Below are positions 61,534-64,000 of a stretch of DNA of 64,000 nucleotides, piece after piece (positions within the stretch are counted from its first letter, which is position 1; each line of letters starts with the position of its first letter). The stretch comes from Bog-756 sp963753905 (lineage in GTDB: Bacteria > Actinomycetota > Acidimicrobiia > Acidimicrobiales > RAAP-2). The notes beneath the pieces were generated by a model, which saw nothing but the letters and a program-made list of their open reading frames with translations, ran no database searches and had not been told where the DNA came from. Where the stretch lies: positions 1,922,001 through 1,986,000 of the forward strand of contig CAVWDZ010000001.1 in NCBI GenBank assembly GCA_963753905.1. Reading direction: 5' to 3'. The position numbers and the translations under genes were made by a program.

Positions 61534-64000
61534 CCGCTGACGCCCGCGATCCGGCGCGCCGGGTCGCGATCGTCCCCCACACCCACTGGGACCGTGAGTG
61601 GTACGAGCCCTTCCAGACCTTCCGGCTCAAACTGGTCCGGTTGGTCGACGAGCTGCTCGACCTGTTGGAGCGCGACGGCACCTTCCGGCACTTCCTCCTC
61701 GACGGCCAGCTTGCGGTCCTCGACGACTATCTGGAGATCCGCCCGGAGAACGAGGCACGGGTGCGGGCCCTGGCAGCAGCCGGGCGGATCACCGTCGGGC
61801 CCTGGTACATCCTCATGGACGAGTTCCTGGTGTCCGGCGAGACCCTCGTGCGCAATCTCCAGGCCGGCATCGCACGGGGCGCCGCCTTCGGCGGGGTGAT
61901 GGACGTCGGGTACCTTCCCGACATGTTCGGCCACATCGCCCAGATGCCCCAGCTGCTGCACCAGGCCGGCCTCGAGCACGCCGTGGTCTGGCGCGGGGTT
62001 CCCTCGGCCGTCGACCGGTCGGCATTCGTGTGGTCCGCACCGGACGGCTCGTCCGTTCGGGCGGAGTACCTCCCTGCCGGGTACGGCAACGGCGCGGCGC
62101 TGCCCGAAGACGCCAAGCAGCTGGTCCGGCGCCTCCGCTCGCTGGAGGAGGAGAGCGCGGCATTCGTCCGTCCCGACGAGCCGATGCTGCTCATGAACGG
62201 AACCGACCACCAGCGTGCCCAGCCGTGGCTGGGTCGGGTGGTCGCCGAGGCCAACGCACTCCAGGACGACTTCGACCTGGTCATCACCTCGCTCCCCGAG
62301 TACCTCGGCGCAGCCGGGCGGGAGGGCCTTCCCGAGTGGACCGGGGAGCTGCGATCCGGGTGGCGCTCCAACCTGCTGATGGGGGTCGCCTCCAACCGGG
62401 TCGACGTCAAGCAGGCCGCGGCGCGAGCCGAACGCTCACTCGAGCAGCTGGCCGAGCCGCTCTCGGCGCTCTTCCTGCCGGCCGAGTCCTGGCCGGGGAC
62501 GGTGCTCGCGCTGGCCTGGAGGCTGATGATCCGCAACGCCGCCCATGACTCGATCTGCGCCTGCTCGGTGGACGAGGTGGTCGACGCGGTCCTCCACCGC
62601 TACGCCGAGGCCCGCCAGATCGGTGCAGGACTCGCCGAGCAGGGCCTCCACGCGCTGGCCCGGTCGATGGCCGACCCTGGTCCGGTGGTGGTCAACCCCA
62701 CGGCACACGACCGCGGCGGGCTGGTCGATGTGGTGGTGCCGGCGGTGGGCGAGCCCGGCCAGGACATCCAGGTGCTCTCCGAGCGGTACGGGCTCCCCGG
62801 AAGGATGACCGTGGACGGCGAGACCGTGCGCACCATGATCGGCCTGCTCCAGGGCGCGCGGATCGACGACCAGAGCTATATCACCGACGTCTCGCTGTCC
62901 GCCGACGAGACGGGGGTCGACGTCATCCTGGCCATCGGCCCCGAGCCACGCGACGGCGTACCGGTCGAGGAGGCCAAGCGCGAGCTCTACACGCTCCTTG
63001 CCGCCCATCCCGACACCGAGGTCCGCCTCATCATCGACCAACCCCCGATCCGGCGCATCCTCGCCCGCCAGACGGTGGTGCCCGGGTTCGGATGGTCGCG
63101 GTTCGCGCCCGCGACCCTCGCCCATCCTGTACGTGCCGACGTGCTGTCCGACACCGGTATCACCTTGGACAACGGCCTGGTCACGGTCGTGGTCGATCCG
63201 GACAGTGGCACCTTCTCGATCGACGGCATCCCGGGCTACGGCAGACTGGTGGACGGCGGCGACCACGGCGACACCTACAACTACTCGCCGCCCACCCGCG
63301 ACACGCTCGTCGACAGCCCCGACTCGGTCACCCTCGCCCTCGGGGAGGCCGGCCCGGTACGGGCCACGGCGGACATCACGGCCACCTACACGTGGCCCGA
63401 GCGGGTCGACGGGGCCACCCACGCCCGGACGGGGAGCCGCGCGGTCACCGTCACCACCACGGTCGAGGTGCGGGCCGACGAGGCCCTGGTCCGGGTGCGC
63501 ACCCGCCTAGACAATCAGTCACGCGACCACCGGCTCCGGGTCCACCTGCCCCTGCCCGCGGCGGCGTCGGTCTCGCGGGCCGAGAGCGCCTTCACCATCG
63601 TCGAGCGGGGATTGACCGCGGAAGGCCGGGACGAGGAGTTCGGTCTGCCCACCTTCCCGTCCCGCCGGTTCGTGACCGCCGGAGGACTCACCGTGATCCA
63701 CGAGGGTCTCCTCGAGTACGAGCTCGTCGACCTGGTCGGCGCGTCTGCCGGGGCAGACATGCGGGCCGGGGTCCTCGCGCTCACCCTCCTGCGGGCGACC
63801 GGCATGCTCTCCCGGCTGGGGATGTCCCTCCGGCCGCTGCCGGCCGGGCCGATGACTGCGATCGAGGGACCCCAGATGATCGGGCCGGTCGAGGTCTCCT
63901 ACGCCCTGCTGGTCGGCGAAGGCGATCCCTACCGGGCCGCCGACGACATCCTGGTGCCGCTCGCGACGGCCGGGTCCTTCGGGGGCGGTGACCGGCCGGG
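61530..64000 (+). CDS. Glycoside hydrolase family 38 alpha-mannosidase, 3-prime end outside the window
   Basis: This frame is open to the edge (823 codons seen). The N-terminal catalytic domain has VAIVPHTHWDREWYEPFQTFR (zinc His and Asp), then VGPWYILMDEF and VGYLPDMFGHIAQMPQLL with the nucleophile Asp. LLMNGTDHQ and NAAHDSICACSVDEVV hold further zinc ligands. Beta-rich domains follow. It removes mannose from glycans or glycolipids, probably in the cytoplasm, as no signal peptide is seen. Confidence 0.9.
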   Translation, partial: MTADARDPARRVAIVPHTHWDREWYEPFQTFRLKLVRLVDELLDLLERDGTFRHFLLDGQLAVLDDYLEIRPENEARVRALAAAGRITVGPWYILMDEFLVSGETLVRNLQAGIARGAAFGGVMDVGYLPDMFGHIAQMPQLLHQAGLEHAVVWRGVPSAVDRSAFVWSAPDGSSVRAEYLPAGYGNGAALPEDAKQLVRRLRSLEEESAAFVRPDEPMLLMNGTDHQRAQPWLGRVVAEANALQDDFDLVITSLPEYLGAAGREGLPEWTGELRSGWRSNLLMGVASNRVDVKQAAARAERSLEQLAEPLSALFLPAESWPGTVLALAWRLMIRNAAHDSICACSVDEVVDAVLHRYAEARQIGAGLAEQGLHALARSMADPGPVVVNPTAHDRGGLVDVVVPAVGEPGQDIQVLSERYGLPGRMTVDGETVRTMIGLLQGARIDDQSYITDVSLSADETGVDVILAIGPEPRDGVPVEEAKRELYTLLAAHPDTEVRLIIDQPPIRRILARQTVVPGFGWSRFAPATLAHPVRADVLSDTGITLDNGLVTVVVDPDSGTFSIDGIPGYGRLVDGGDHGDTYNYSPPTRDTLVDSPDSVTLALGEAGPVRATADITATYTWPERVDGATHARTGSRAVTVTTTVEVRADEALVRVRTRLDNQSRDHRLRVHLPLPAAASVSRAESAFTIVERGLTAEGRDEEFGLPTFPSRRFVTAGGLTVIHEGLLEYELVDLVGASAGADMRAGVLALTLLRATGMLSRLGMSLRPLPAGPMTAIEGPQMIGPVEVSYALLVGEGDPYRAADDILVPLATAGSFGGGDRP

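Noticed and set aside
1..64000. tRNA, rRNA, CRISPR or transposase genes
   Set aside because: No T-loop-like GGTTCRAAYCC in a cloverleaf setting, no regular spaced repeats and no transposase motif were found by reading. A tRNA scan would settle the first point.

Overview
This window is one contiguous stretch of a high-GC bacterial chromosome. The organism is an actinomycete in the broad sense (Actinomycetota). The evidence is the dense GTG starts, a 1,236-residue one-chain 2-oxoglutarate decarboxylase/dehydrogenase (Kgd/OdhA type), a DUF2469 gene, GTP-dependent PEP carboxykinase, a membrane-anchored FtsY, group II truncated haemoglobin and the order of the ribosome/SRP/lipid genes. Class Acidimicrobiia is my best guess from the mix of genes, but it is an inference. 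I see no rRNA, tRNA, CRISPR array or intact insertion sequence.

Left edge (1-3.2 kb): a family 2 glycosyltransferase, about 770 bp without a convincing gene but with a strong hairpin and a short repeat, a small CxxC protein and a membrane endonuclease/exonuclease/phosphatase-fold protein. From 3.2 to 15.8 kb lies a leftward housekeeping block, read as acpP, rnc, mutM, smc, ftsY, ffh, rpsP, a KH protein, rimM, trmD, rplS, DUF2469 and yraN, preceded on the map by an enoyl-CoA hydratase. From 23.8 to 31.2 kb lies a second leftward block: a FakA-like kinase, recG, rsmD, coaD, a coiled-coil/YceD fusion, rpmF and plsX. These two blocks are adjacent in many actinobacteria.

The plsX-acpP junction is occupied by a rightward four-gene cassette (15.9-22.1 kb): a circularly permuted ATP-grasp, an alpha-E protein, an ATP-grasp/alpha-E fusion broken by a -1 frameshift, and a transglutaminase. 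It is followed by a truncated globin and an acyl-CoA dehydrogenase. The cassette matches a predicted peptide-synthesis or modification system of unknown product and is the most system-like unit here.

From 31 to 38 kb come rpmB, thiL, pckG, a major-facilitator-like protein, a stand-alone AsnC-type ligand domain, an alpha-methylacyl-CoA racemase and a beta carbonic anhydrase. At 38.2-39.6 kb the base composition falls sharply around one gene: a winged-helix, GHKL-ATPase and STAS-like (DUF4325) protein whose promoter carries four related 17-bp sites. Galactokinase follows, then a leftward PH-domain/ddl/membrane MurF/hydrolase operon, a short UvrD-like helicase, xth, fabZ, a NYN nuclease with a lysine-alanine tail and S1 domain, and an M20 peptidase.

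The right end holds kgd, the 7-deazaguanine genes queC and queE behind a 34-codon QueD-like leader ORF, an HU protein, a hydrolase/acyl-CoA dehydrogenase pair, rnhB, an acyl-CoA synthetase, and a small helical protein coupled to a GH38 alpha-mannosidase that runs off the edge.

Two sequence habits recur. Genes in operons often overlap by GTGA or ATGA, which suggests translational coupling. Many single genes have a TANNNT element 6-8 nt before the start codon, which suggests leaderless transcripts.
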